DNA of 64,000 nucleotides from Haemophilus haemolyticus_M (GTDB lineage: Bacteria; Pseudomonadota; Gammaproteobacteria; Enterobacterales; Pasteurellaceae), in the NCBI RefSeq assembly GCF_003490935.1, contig NZ_QQGD01000002.1, positions 1 through 64,000 on the forward strand, in the 5' to 3' direction. The position numbers and the translations under genes were made by a program. The notes under the pieces are model-generated. The model was not told the DNA's origin. It saw only the letters and a program-made list of their open reading frames with translations, and did not search any database. Numbering within the stretch: position 1 is the first letter of the stretch; every line of letters starts with the position of its first letter. Of the stretch, positions 1 through 8,375 are shown in pieces.

Positions 1-432
<432 letters not shown>

Positions 433-585
433 CAAGTTCAATCGCTCAATAAACTGCTTAGCTATAAATAAAACACTACTTAAAAAGTAATTATGAATTT
501 TCAGTTAAGCACCTATTAAGACTTCAAAATTAAAATATTTTAAAACAAGTCAATCAACAAGTGCCCACACAGATTGTCTGATACA

Positions 586-598
586 TTGTTAAAGAGCA
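586..598 (-). promoter_or_regulatory. rrn leader boxA antitermination site
   Basis: The minus strand reads TGCTCTTTAACAA, identical to the boxA core of enterobacterial rrn leaders, and is followed by the equally conserved CAGACAATCTGTGTGGGCAC. BoxA binds NusB/S10 so that RNA polymerase reads through rRNA without Rho termination. It lies about 155 nt before the mature 16S 5' end. Confidence 0.9.
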
Positions 599-603
599 AA
601 AAA

Positions 604-650
604 CAACGACGCACGTGGAAACTTAAATACTTCACAACAGTGCGTCGTTG
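604..650 (-). other. rrn leader hairpin with U-tract
   Basis: An 11-bp perfect inverted repeat (CAACGACGCAC at 604-614 and GTGCGTCGTTG at 640-650) lies between the P1 promoter and boxA. In the leftward transcript the second arm is followed directly by TTTTTT, so it looks like an intrinsic terminator at the very start of the rRNA leader, just before boxA. A terminator or pausing role is inferred from structure only. Confidence 0.6.
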
Positions 651-660
651 TGTGCGGTGC

Positions 661-688
661 ATTATAGGGATTTTCAAATCCCTTGCAA
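661..688 (-). promoter_or_regulatory. rrn P1 promoter
   Basis: On the minus strand, TTGCAA (683-688) and a perfect TATAAT (661-666) are separated by 16 bp. An A/T-rich tract at about 690-740 resembles an UP element. Transcription should start near 652-655, giving a leader of about 220 nt. The 16-bp spacing is typical of strong rRNA promoters; the discriminator after the -10 reads GCACCGC. Confidence 0.85.
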
Positions 689-783
689 GTACTTTTTTGT
701 AAAAATATTTAAAAAAATGATCTTTTGATTGAAATATAAACATCTCATCAAAAATTGCGGTTGGAGTGCTCAAATTTTGACCG

Positions 784-1695
784 CTATAATTTCTTACGCA
801 ATGAAACTTCACCACCATTAAACATCTGGATTTTATTGCCACATAATACTTTTAAATAACCACGTTCATTTATGCCTTGTTCAATGCCTGAAATAGCACC
901 TTGTTCAGTAAGCACATTTACTTCATTATTTGAAAACGCATTATATGATTGCCATGCCTGTTGAAATTCCGTATTAATACCATTTTTCTCAAAGATATTT
1001 AAACGTGTATATAAATGTTGTATGAGTTTTGGTAATAAAGTTTGTCGCTCTACATTAGGATCAATTTCACATACTTCCGCATAAGGCTGACTAATTTCTG
1101 TTTGTTTTGGCAACGACACATTAATACCTACGCCAATCACTAAATTGAGCATACCATTTTTATGGTTAGCAATTTCAACTAAAATGCCACCTAACTTTCT
1201 TCCATCAAACAAAATGTCATTTGGCCATTTCACTTGCACGTTTAACACCTCAGCAATCGCCAAACCAATGACCAAACTCAAGCCTTCGATAGATTTTCTC
1301 GGATCAAACGCCCAATAAAAACTAAACATGATTTGCCCTGCAAAAGGTGATAACCATTGACGTCCACGTCGACCGCGTCCTGCAGTTTGATATTCTGCCA
1401 CACAAAGATCGCCTTTTTTTAAGGAAGGAATATTTTGTAGTATCCATTCATTTGTAGAGGAAATAATCGGCTGATAATGGATACTATAAGGAAAAAGTGC
1501 GGTTGAAATTTGCTGAGGATTTAATAAAGGAAGGCTAGGCACTAAGCAATAATTTTGGTCATCAGCGACAATTTCCAAGCCTAGCTCACGTAATTGTTTA
1601 ATGTCCTCTTCAATATCTGGAGAAAACTTTTCCAATTCAAACCGCACTTTCGGCTGACAATCAGATAAATATGTCAATAAAGCGAAATTCATCAT
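784..1695 (-). CDS. birA: Biotin--protein ligase / biotin operon repressor BirA
   Basis: BirA activates biotin with ATP and attaches it to the acetyl-CoA carboxylase carrier protein; in enterobacteria it also represses biotin synthesis genes. The 303-residue protein has the ligase motif GRGRRGR near residues 107-113 and KWPNDI near 155, followed by the C-terminal SH3-like domain. The first 60 residues align in length with the DNA-binding winged-helix domain of E. coli BirA but are less conserved, so repressor function is less certain than ligase function. Two adjacent ATGs (1695 and 1692) follow AAGGAATAA and either could be used. It is divergent from guaB. Confidence 0.93.
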   Translation of the reverse strand: MMNFALLTYLSDCQPKVRFELEKFSPDIEEDIKQLRELGLEIVADDQNYCLVPSLPLLNPQQISTALFPYSIHYQPIISSTNEWILQNIPSLKKGDLCVAEYQTAGRGRRGRQWLSPFAGQIMFSFYWAFDPRKSIEGLSLVIGLAIAEVLNVQVKWPNDILFDGRKLGGILVEIANHKNGMLNLVIGVGINVSLPKQTEISQPYAEVCEIDPNVERQTLLPKLIQHLYTRLNIFEKNGINTEFQQAWQSYNAFSNNEVNVLTEQGAISGIEQGINERGYLKVLCGNKIQMFNGGEVSLRKKL

Positions 1696-1771
1696 TTATT
1701 CCTTGTAGCAAACGGAGCGAAAATCATAGCACAAATCCAAAAATTTCGTTTTCAAAATCAAGTAAAATCTG

Positions 1772-1820
1772 TATAATCCCGCCGCAATATTTTTTAACCT
1801 CAACTTAGCGAGAATATTGC
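1772..1820 (+). promoter_or_regulatory. guaB promoter and leader inverted repeat
   Basis: A perfect TATAAT occurs at 1772-1777 with a weak -35 (TTTTCA, 1749-1754) 17 bp upstream. The short leader carries an 8-bp inverted repeat, GCAATATT (1784-1791) and AATATTGC (1813-1820), that ends one base before the guaB ATG and encloses the weak Shine-Dalgarno region. The hairpin could limit ribosome access; that role is inferred. Confidence 0.5.
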
Positions 1821-1821
1821 A

Positions 1822-3288
1822 ATGTCATTACGCATTAAACAAGAAGCTCTTACTTTTGACGATGTTCTACTCGTCCCAGCACATTCAACTGTTCTTCCGA
1901 ACACTGCCAACCTCTCAACTCAACTCACCAAAGAAATTCGCTTAAATATTCCGATGCTTTCTGCTGCGATGGATACAGTCACAGAAACCAAATTAGCGAT
2001 CTCTTTAGCACAAGAAGGTGGCATTGGCTTTATTCATAAAAATATGGCGATCGAACGCCAAGCAGATCGTGTTCGTAAAGTGAAAAAATTCGAAAGTGGT
2101 ATCGTTTCTGAACCAGTAACTGTTTCACCAAATTTAACGCTTGCCGAACTTGCTGAAATGGTGAAGAAAAACGGCTTCGCTGGCTACCCTGTTGTCGATA
2201 GTGAAAATAACCTAATCGGTATCATTACTGGACGCGACACCCGTTTCGTAAAAGATTTGAGCAAAACTGTTTCACAAGTAATGACGAAAAAAGAAGAGTT
2301 GGTGACAGTAAAAGAAGGAGCTAGTCGCGAAGAAATTTTGGAATTAATGCATCAACACCGTGTTGAAAAAGTATTAGTGGTTAATGATAGCTTCAAACTT
2401 AAAGGTATGATTACCGTTAAAGACTTCCAAAAAGCGGAACAAAAACCAAATGCATGTAAAGATGAATTCGGTCGTTTACGCGTGGGTGCCGCTGTAGGTG
2501 CTGGCCCAGGTAACGAAGAACGTATTGATGCATTAGTGAAAGCCGGCGTAGATGTGTTGTTAATCGACTCTTCTCACGGTCACTCAGAAGGCGTGTTACA
2601 ACGTGTTCGTGAAACTCGTGCAAAATATCCAAACTTGCCTATCGTTGCGGGTAACGTAGCGACTGCTGAAGGTGCTATCGCACTTGCAGACGCAGGCGCA
2701 AGCGCAGTGAAAGTAGGTATCGGCCCAGGTTCAATTTGTACAACTCGTATCGTAACCGGTGTAGGTGTTCCACAAATCACCGCTATCGCTGATGCAGCGG
2801 CGGCATTAAAAGATCGTGGTATTCCAGTTATTGCAGACGGTGGTATCCGTTTCTCTGGTGATATTGCAAAAGCCATCGCTGCAGGCGCAAGCTGTGTAAT
2901 GGTTGGCTCTATGTTTGCTGGTACTGAAGAAGCACCGGGTGAAATCGAACTTTACCAAGGTCGTGCATTTAAGTCTTACCGCGGTATGGGTTCATTAGGT
3001 GCCATGGCGAAAGGTTCATCAGATCGTTACTTCCAATCTGATAACGCTGCAGACAAACTCGTACCAGAAGGTATCGAAGGCCGTATTCCATACAAAGGTT
3101 ACTTAAAAGAAATCATCCACCAACAAATGGGCGGCTTACGTTCTTGCATGGGCTTAACTGGCTGTGCAACCATCGAAGAATTACGTACAAAAGCAGAATT
3201 CGTTCGCATCAGTGGTGCTGGTATTAAAGAAAGCCATGTTCATGATGTAACCATTACTAAAGAAGCGCCAAACTATCGTATGGGGTAA
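1822..3288 (+). CDS. guaB: Inosine-5'-monophosphate dehydrogenase
   Basis: GuaB oxidises IMP to XMP with NAD, the committed step of guanine nucleotide synthesis. The 488-residue protein has the usual size. It shows the catalytic barrel start (LTFDDVLLVPAHS), a two-CBS insert at about residues 95-205 with ITGRD and ITVKD turns, and the catalytic loop GSICTTR with Cys306 followed by the flap Arg-Tyr region near the C-terminus. It lies upstream of guaA in the same direction, but an unrelated 678-bp gene separates the two. A GC-poor hairpin with a T tract follows at 3296-3313, so co-transcription with guaA is doubtful. Confidence 0.98.
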   Translation: MSLRIKQEALTFDDVLLVPAHSTVLPNTANLSTQLTKEIRLNIPMLSAAMDTVTETKLAISLAQEGGIGFIHKNMAIERQADRVRKVKKFESGIVSEPVTVSPNLTLAELAEMVKKNGFAGYPVVDSENNLIGIITGRDTRFVKDLSKTVSQVMTKKEELVTVKEGASREEILELMHQHRVEKVLVVNDSFKLKGMITVKDFQKAEQKPNACKDEFGRLRVGAAVGAGPGNEERIDALVKAGVDVLLIDSSHGHSEGVLQRVRETRAKYPNLPIVAGNVATAEGAIALADAGASAVKVGIGPGSICTTRIVTGVGVPQITAIADAAAALKDRGIPVIADGGIRFSGDIAKAIAAGASCVMVGSMFAGTEEAPGEIELYQGRAFKSYRGMGSLGAMAKGSSDRYFQSDNAADKLVPEGIEGRIPYKGYLKEIIHQQMGGLRSCMGLTGCATIEELRTKAEFVRISGAGIKESHVHDVTITKEAPNYRMG

Positions 3289-3295
3289 TCCGTAG

Positions 3296-3325
3296 GGTGG
3301 GCTCTAGTCCACCTTTTGTTGTTTT
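3296..3325 (+). terminator. guaB terminator (palindromic repeat)
   Basis: GGTGG (3296-3300) pairs with CCACC (3309-3313), extended by a G-U pair, and TTTTGTTGTTTT follows. The hairpin belongs to a GTAGGGTG-type palindrome also seen at 63931-63958. Confidence 0.6.
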
Positions 3326-3388
3326 AAAGTGCGGTTGATTTTATAAAAGTTTTGGCAGAGTTGATCTCTTATGAAATAGGAAATAAAT

Positions 3389-4066
3389 ATGTTTTGCAAT
3401 AAAAATAATTATTACAAGGGATATACTAAAGGATTTAAAGATGGAACTTCACATAATTCTAAAAAAAAATCTTTAATACCTAACTTAATAAATATTATTA
3501 TTGCTATTCCTGCATTTATTACTGCATTTTTTGCATATAAAACATGGCAAGATGCTAGATTCATAACTAAAACAGATAATATTATTGACTCATATTACGA
3601 GATATTTATTCCTTCAATAGCTATTGGAGATATAACTTTGGAGATGCATCATACCTTCACGTCAATTAAAGATATTAATCTAAATCAGCTATCTAGAAAT
3701 AAGGAACTTAGTAAATTTATTGAATCTTTCCCTAAAGACATTGATTTTAATGAATTGAAAGAAAAAAAGGCTGATTTTTATAGAACCAAAGTTATAGAAA
3801 AAATACATAAAGCTAATCCCAATTCAAGTAAACTTATTTCTTCGCTAGAAAAAATAAAACCTTTTTTATCTAATTTCATGATAAATAAAATAGAAGGTTT
3901 TATTGATTTAGTAAAACAAACTGAATTTATAATATATCAAATAAAATTTTCTCCTGATAGTTTGGAAGATAAAGACAATATCTACGCATTACTTAATCAT
4001 ATATATGAACAAGATGAACAATTTAATAATTTAATGAACGAAATAAGACATGAACTAGGAATGTAA
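3389..4066 (+). CDS. Hypothetical membrane-anchored protein
   Basis: I do not recognise this 225-residue protein. It starts with a polar, lysine-rich stretch, has one strong hydrophobic helix at about residues 29-49 (IPNLINIIIAIPAFITAFFA), and continues as a charged, probably helical cytoplasmic or periplasmic domain rich in Lys, Asp and Ile. The start has a good AGGAAATAA ribosome site. It is more AT-rich than guaB and guaA, which flank it, and carries no uptake signal sequence, suggesting insertion of foreign DNA. No catalytic motif is visible. Confidence 0.7.
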   Translation: MFCNKNNYYKGYTKGFKDGTSHNSKKKSLIPNLINIIIAIPAFITAFFAYKTWQDARFITKTDNIIDSYYEIFIPSIAIGDITLEMHHTFTSIKDINLNQLSRNKELSKFIESFPKDIDFNELKEKKADFYRTKVIEKIHKANPNSSKLISSLEKIKPFLSNFMINKIEGFIDLVKQTEFIIYQIKFSPDSLEDKDNIYALLNHIYEQDEQFNNLMNEIRHELGM

Positions 4067-4107
4067 ACTTTTTTAACAAATCTTTCTACTAAAAAAACAG
4101 AGCTTCG

Positions 4108-4158
4108 ATGCTCAAAGCCATCATCTTCGATATCAGAGGTGTAATAGAATCTGATTAA
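4108..4158 (+). pseudogene. Possible HAD-hydrolase N-terminal remnant
   Basis: ATG at 4108 opens MLKAIIFDIRGVIESD and then a stop. This closely resembles the first residues of haloacid-dehalogenase phosphatases (FDxDGV), but the second nucleophile-motif aspartate is Arg and the frame ends after 16 residues. It may be a relic of a gene once lying before guaA, or a chance match; no downstream HAD motif was found before guaA at 4237. Confidence 0.3.
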
Positions 4159-4236
4159 ATAGCATTCAATATAATTGTCACCATGACGTATCAATAATCT
4201 ATACAAATTAACTCGTTAATTTTAATAAGGCAAAAA

Positions 4237-5808
4237 ATGACAAACATCCACAATCATAAAATCCTGATCCTCGACTTTGGGTCACAATATACTCAACTGA
4301 TTGCACGTCGCGTACGTGAAATTGGCGTGTACTGCGAACTTTGGGCTTGGGATGTAACCGAACAACAAATCCGTGAATTTAACCCAGACGGTATTGTTCT
4401 TTCTGGTGGTCCTGAAAGTACCACTGAAGAAAACAGCCCACGTGCACCTGAATATGTATTTAATGCAGGTGTGCCAGTATTAGGCGTTTGCTATGGAATG
4501 CAAACTATGGCGATGCAACTTGGCGGCTTAACCGAAACGTCAGATCATAGGGAGTTCGGCTATGCTTCAGTTTCTCTTGAAAATTCCACCGCACTTTTTG
4601 CAAATCTTAATGATAACTTGACAGCAAATGAGCCGACTTTAGATGTTTGGATGAGCCATGGTGATAAAGTAACGCGCTTACCTGAAAACTTCCAAGTTAC
4701 CGGTACAACTCCAACCTGCCCAATTGCAGCAATGTCTGACGAAAATCGTCGTTTCTACGGTGTGCAATTCCACCCTGAAGTAACACATACTAAAAAAGGC
4801 TTGGAATTATTAACCAACTTCGTAGTGAACATCTGTGGCTGCGAAACTAAATGGACAGCTGAAAACATCATTGAAGATGCCGTTGCTCGTATTAAAGAGC
4901 AAGTGGGCGATGATGAAGTGATTTTAGGCTTATCTGGTGGTGTAGACTCTTCTGTGGTTGCATTACTTTTACACCGTGCTATCGGCAAAAACTTACACTG
5001 CGTATTCGTGGATAACGGCTTACTCCGCTTACACGAAGGTGACCAAGTCATGGAAATGTTTGGCGATAAATTCGGCTTGAACATTACCCGTGTTGATGCT
5101 GAAAGCCGTTTCTTAGGCGAACTTGCAGGCGTATCTGATCCTGAAGCGAAACGCAAAATTATCGGTAAAGTGTTCGTGGATGTATTCGATGATGAATCGA
5201 AAAAACTCACTAATGTGAAATGGTTGGCGCAAGGTACGATCTACCCAGACGTAATCGAATCTGCGGCAAGTAAAACAGGTAAAGCACATGTGATTAAATC
5301 ACACCACAACGTAGGTGGCTTACCAGACTATATGAAACTTGGCTTAGTTGAACCACTACGTGAGTTATTTAAAGATGAAGTACGTAAAATCGGTTTAGCA
5401 TTAGGCTTACCGGCTGAAATGATCAACCGCCACCCATTCCCTGGCCCAGGTTTAGGAGTCCGAGTACTAGGCGAAGTGAAAAAAGAATACTGCGATTTAT
5501 TACGCCGTGCTGATGCGATCTTTATCGAAGAATTACGCAACAGTGGTTGGTATGAAAAAACCAGCCAAGCCTTCAGCGTATTCTTGCCAGTGAAATCTGT
5601 AGGTGTGATGGGCGATGGCCGTAAATACGATTGGGTTATCTCACTACGTGCAGTAGAAACCATCGATTTTATGACCGCACATTGGGCTCACTTGCCTTAC
5701 GATTTATTAGGCAAAGTGTCTAACCGTATCATCAATGAAGTGAACGGCATTTCCCGCGTGGTGTATGACATTAGCGGAAAACCCCCAGCAACTATCGAGT
5801 GGGAATAA
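4237..5808 (+). CDS. guaA: GMP synthase (glutamine-hydrolysing)
   Basis: GuaA amidates XMP to GMP with ATP and glutamine. The 523 residues contain an N-terminal class I glutamine amidotransferase (nucleophile Cys85 in GVCYGMQ, His/Glu of FHPEVTHT), an ATP pyrophosphatase domain with P-loop GLSGGVDSS, and the C-terminal dimerisation domain ending in PPATIEWE. The start is preceded by AAGG at good spacing. A terminator hairpin follows at 5852-5880. Confidence 0.98.
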   Translation: MTNIHNHKILILDFGSQYTQLIARRVREIGVYCELWAWDVTEQQIREFNPDGIVLSGGPESTTEENSPRAPEYVFNAGVPVLGVCYGMQTMAMQLGGLTETSDHREFGYASVSLENSTALFANLNDNLTANEPTLDVWMSHGDKVTRLPENFQVTGTTPTCPIAAMSDENRRFYGVQFHPEVTHTKKGLELLTNFVVNICGCETKWTAENIIEDAVARIKEQVGDDEVILGLSGGVDSSVVALLLHRAIGKNLHCVFVDNGLLRLHEGDQVMEMFGDKFGLNITRVDAESRFLGELAGVSDPEAKRKIIGKVFVDVFDDESKKLTNVKWLAQGTIYPDVIESAASKTGKAHVIKSHHNVGGLPDYMKLGLVEPLRELFKDEVRKIGLALGLPAEMINRHPFPGPGLGVRVLGEVKKEYCDLLRRADAIFIEELRNSGWYEKTSQAFSVFLPVKSVGVMGDGRKYDWVISLRAVETIDFMTAHWAHLPYDLLGKVSNRIINEVNGISRVVYDISGKPPATIEWE

Positions 5809-5851
5809 AAAATCACTTTTCCAGATACTTTCTAATTATTTCAGTAACTTT

Positions 5852-5880
5852 AATAAGGTCTTGCATATCAAGGCCTTATT
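5852..5880 (+). terminator. guaA terminator
   Basis: AATAAGG..CTTG and CAAG..CCTTATT form a stem with one internal mismatch around loop CATAT, followed by a T-rich tail. Confidence 0.7.
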
Positions 5881-5949
5881 TATATTATCCTTACTCCAAT
5901 GTCGTGATATGACTAAATAAGATGAAGATTCATAATGTGCGGTTAATTT

Positions 5950-6840
5950 TCACCGCACTTTATTTTTGTTTAAAATCCCTTCTATACCAATCACAATGAG
6001 ACTTAACCAAATAGGCACATAAGTAAAATAGTCGCTTGTAGTTATTTGATTATCTAGCACAAAGACAGCTATTAAAAAAAGCAATATGGGTTCGATATAA
6101 CTCAACACTGCAAAAATACTGACTGGAATTTGTTGGCTAGATTTTAAGTTGGCTGAAAGCGAAATCGCACTCACAATGCCAAGTGCTGGTAGCAATAACC
6201 AATAACGATATTCTTGCGTAACCAAAGAAAGCGTATCACTTTGAGAAAGAATATAAATAAAACAAGGAATCGAAATTAAAATAATATCCAATGTAATTCC
6301 TTGTAGAGCAGGGATTTTCATTAATTTACGGCTTAGATAATAAAATGGATAAACCGTGCAAACCCACAAGCTTGTCCATGAAAAACTTTGAGTGTGCCAT
6401 AATTCATGAGCAACACCGCAGGCAGCCAGTAAAAGCGCGATTTTCTGAATAAATGATAAGCGTTCTTTTAACCAAGCCCATCCTAAAATAGCCATGATCA
6501 GCGGAAAAAGGAAATATCCCATCGCAATATTTATCCCTTCGCCATTTATCGGTGCCCACATAAAGAGCCAGAATTGACTTCCCGCATCTAATGTCCCCAA
6601 TAAAAATAAAACCCAACGCGTCCAACTTTTTCCTAAAGTTATCATGATAAGAGACAAAAGAGAGCGGCAACCAATAGTCGGGAATAAAATTAAAAGTAGC
6701 CCAAAGATCATGGTTAACATACGCCACGCAAACACATCTGTTCCGCTAAGTGGTTGGAGCCATATGCTAAATAAATATAATATGCCAAATAAACATTGCG
6801 AAAAAATGCACAATAATACGCCTTGAGTGACTACTTTCAT
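5950..6840 (-). CDS. RarD-like EamA-family permease
   Basis: This is a ten-helix drug/metabolite-superfamily transporter. With the start at ATG 6838-6840 (GAGGT seven bases upstream) it has 296 residues, the length of E. coli RarD, and shares the early QGVLL and DVFAWRM features of that family; the longer open frame to 6900 lacks a ribosome site. Substrate is unknown. It is divergent from an Lrp-type regulator, a usual arrangement for amino-acid exporters, so an amino-acid-related substrate is plausible. The last codons (Lys-Val-Arg-stop) lie inside an uptake signal sequence AAAGTGCGGT, with an inverted partner just beyond the stop. Confidence 0.8.
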   Translation of the reverse strand: MKVVTQGVLLCIFSQCLFGILYLFSIWLQPLSGTDVFAWRMLTMIFGLLLILFPTIGCRSLLSLIMITLGKSWTRWVLFLLGTLDAGSQFWLFMWAPINGEGINIAMGYFLFPLIMAILGWAWLKERLSFIQKIALLLAACGVAHELWHTQSFSWTSLWVCTVYPFYYLSRKLMKIPALQGITLDIILISIPCFIYILSQSDTLSLVTQEYRYWLLLPALGIVSAISLSANLKSSQQIPVSIFAVLSYIEPILLFLIAVFVLDNQITTSDYFTYVPIWLSLIVIGIEGILNKNKVR

Positions 6841-6883
6841 CTTGGACCTCATCTCATCAATATGATTATTATAAAACCCCAAG

Positions 6884-6915
6884 ACAATAAAAAATCTCAA
6901 CTTTATTTTTATTGT
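6884..6915. promoter_or_regulatory. Dyad in the divergent rarD-like/Lrp-type intergenic region
   Basis: A perfect 10-bp inverted repeat, ACAATAAAAA (6884-6893) and TTTTTATTGT (6906-6915), lies midway between the two divergent genes. AT-rich dyads are typical operators of Lrp/AsnC proteins, so autoregulation and control of the permease by the adjacent regulator is inferred. Confidence 0.45.
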
Positions 6916-6959
6916 GATAATATTTTTCTCAATAGTTACACTTTTGAGGAAATTATCTT

Positions 6960-7421
6960 ATGCAGACACTGGATAAATTAGATCGTAATATTTTGAATGT
7001 ATTACAACAAGATGCCATGATTCCGTTAAAAGAACTGTCAGAAAAAGTGAATAGTTCCGTTGCAACCTGTCAACGACGAGTACAAGCATTAACTGATTCA
7101 GGCGTTATTACAAAACGAGTTGCAGTCGTTTCCCCAAAAGCCGTTGGGCGTACGATTAGCGTATTTGTCATGGTCGAAATGGATAATCAACACTCTTATT
7201 ATCAAGAGCAATTTGAACGAAAAATGCGCCAAGAAGACGAAGTGGTGAGCTGTTACGAAATCTCAGGGGACTATGATTTTATGTTGCTACTCCATGCAAA
7301 AGATATGGAAAGCTATCACGCATTCACGCGTCGAGTATTGACGGGGGAATTTCATGTAAGAACTTATAAAAGTTTATTTATAATGAATTTTACTAAAGCA
7401 GATAGTGGAATTATCTTATAG
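6960..7421 (+). CDS. Lrp/AsnC-family transcriptional regulator
   Basis: The 153-residue protein has an N-terminal helix-turn-helix (LDKLDRNILNVLQQDA followed by PLKELSEKVNSSVATCQRRV, residues about 4-45) and a C-terminal RAM ligand-binding domain with the characteristic GDYDFMLLLHAKDMESYHAF segment near residues 100-120. It is shorter than global Lrp and is probably a local regulator. The start has TTTGAGGAAA upstream. Its divergent permease partner is the likely target; the effector amino acid cannot be read from sequence. Confidence 0.9.
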   Translation: MQTLDKLDRNILNVLQQDAMIPLKELSEKVNSSVATCQRRVQALTDSGVITKRVAVVSPKAVGRTISVFVMVEMDNQHSYYQEQFERKMRQEDEVVSCYEISGDYDFMLLLHAKDMESYHAFTRRVLTGEFHVRTYKSLFIMNFTKADSGIIL

Positions 7422-7479
7422 AACAGCACGGTAAATTTTGGTCTTCCCCCACAGAGAGGGACTCAATAATTACTGATAA

Positions 7480-7542
7480 ATTCAACTGAAATTAAAAGGA
7501 CTGGGTTCAATACAATATCGTCGTCAGTCCTTAAGTAAATAG
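7480..7542 (+). mobile_element. IS3-family transposase 3' end (remnant)
   Basis: The frame IQLKLKGLGSIQYRRQSLSK followed by TAG matches the C-terminal end of IS3-family transposases. Upstream sequence does not continue the frame, so only the tail remains. The same tail, degenerate, recurs at 28450-28514 and, inverted, at 18768-18806. Confidence 0.7.
7496..7532 (-). terminator. rlmB terminator formed by the IS tail
   Basis: AAGGACTG (minus strand, 7525-7532) pairs with CAGTCCTT (7496-7503), and the leftward transcript continues TTTTAATTT. It lies 49 bp beyond the rlmB stop and inside the IS3 remnant. Confidence 0.65.
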
Positions 7543-7580
7543 TCTAATTTTGAAGGTCAAAGAAAATTTGTCGCACTTTT

Positions 7581-8321
7581 TTATGAACCTAAACGCTGAC
7601 GCACAATTTCAAATAAACATACCCCTGTTGCGACAGATACATTTAATGATGAAACTGAACCAGCCATTGGAATGCTAATCAGTTGATCGCAATGTTCACG
7701 TGTTAAACGACGCATCCCTTCGCCTTCTGCTCCCATAACAAGTGCTAGTGGCCCTGTCAGTTTGCTTTGATAAATGGTTTCAGTTGCTTCGCCAGCAGTG
7801 CCAACCACCCAAATATTATGATTTTGCTGTAAATCGTGTAGTGTACGAGAAAGATTGGTTACACGAATTAACGGCACGGTTTCTGCTGCGCCACAAGCAA
7901 CTTTACGCGCGATAGATGTTAATTGTGCTGATTTATCTTTTGGTACGATCACGGCCACTGCGCCCGCTGCATCAGCTGTTCGCAAACATGCTCCCAAGTT
8001 GTGCGGGTCAGTCACGCCATCCAAAACTAATAAAAGCGGATTTTGTTTATTCGCAAGAATTTCATCAAGATCATTTTCATTAAGTTCTTTTGCCGCTTGT
8101 ACTCGAGCAATGACACCTTGATGAACCTCACCATCGGCTTTTTTATCGAGTGTTTGTCGATTAACGAATTGCACACCAATTCCTAGGGAATAAAGCTCGT
8201 TTAAGAGTGGCTGTAGACGTTTATCTTCACGGCCTTTAAGTACGAAGACTTCAATTAAACGTTCTGGTGAATGAGTTAAAATACTATTAACAGCATGAAT
8301 GCCGTAGATTTGTTCTGACAT
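7581..8321 (-). CDS. rlmB: 23S rRNA (guanosine-2251-2'-O)-methyltransferase RlmB
   Basis: RlmB methylates the ribose of G2251 in the peptidyl-transferase P-loop of 23S rRNA. The 246 residues comprise an N-terminal L30e-like substrate domain (IYGIHAVNSIL) and a C-terminal SPOUT knot domain with the three family motifs: DPHNLGACLRTADAAG, LVMGAEGEGM and IPMAGSVSSLNVSVATG. It follows rnr by 54 bp on the same strand, the usual gamma-proteobacterial rnr-rlmB operon. Confidence 0.97.
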   Translation of the reverse strand: MSEQIYGIHAVNSILTHSPERLIEVFVLKGREDKRLQPLLNELYSLGIGVQFVNRQTLDKKADGEVHQGVIARVQAAKELNENDLDEILANKQNPLLLVLDGVTDPHNLGACLRTADAAGAVAVIVPKDKSAQLTSIARKVACGAAETVPLIRVTNLSRTLHDLQQNHNIWVVGTAGEATETIYQSKLTGPLALVMGAEGEGMRRLTREHCDQLISIPMAGSVSSLNVSVATGVCLFEIVRQRLGS

Positions 8322-8375
8322 AAATTTCTCTTTTTCTTATTTGAATTTTTAATTCATTACATAATGGGAAGTGAA

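Noticed and set aside
540..842. 100-codon frame in the rrn leader
   Set aside because: It spans boxA, the leader hairpin and the P1 promoter; composition is non-coding.
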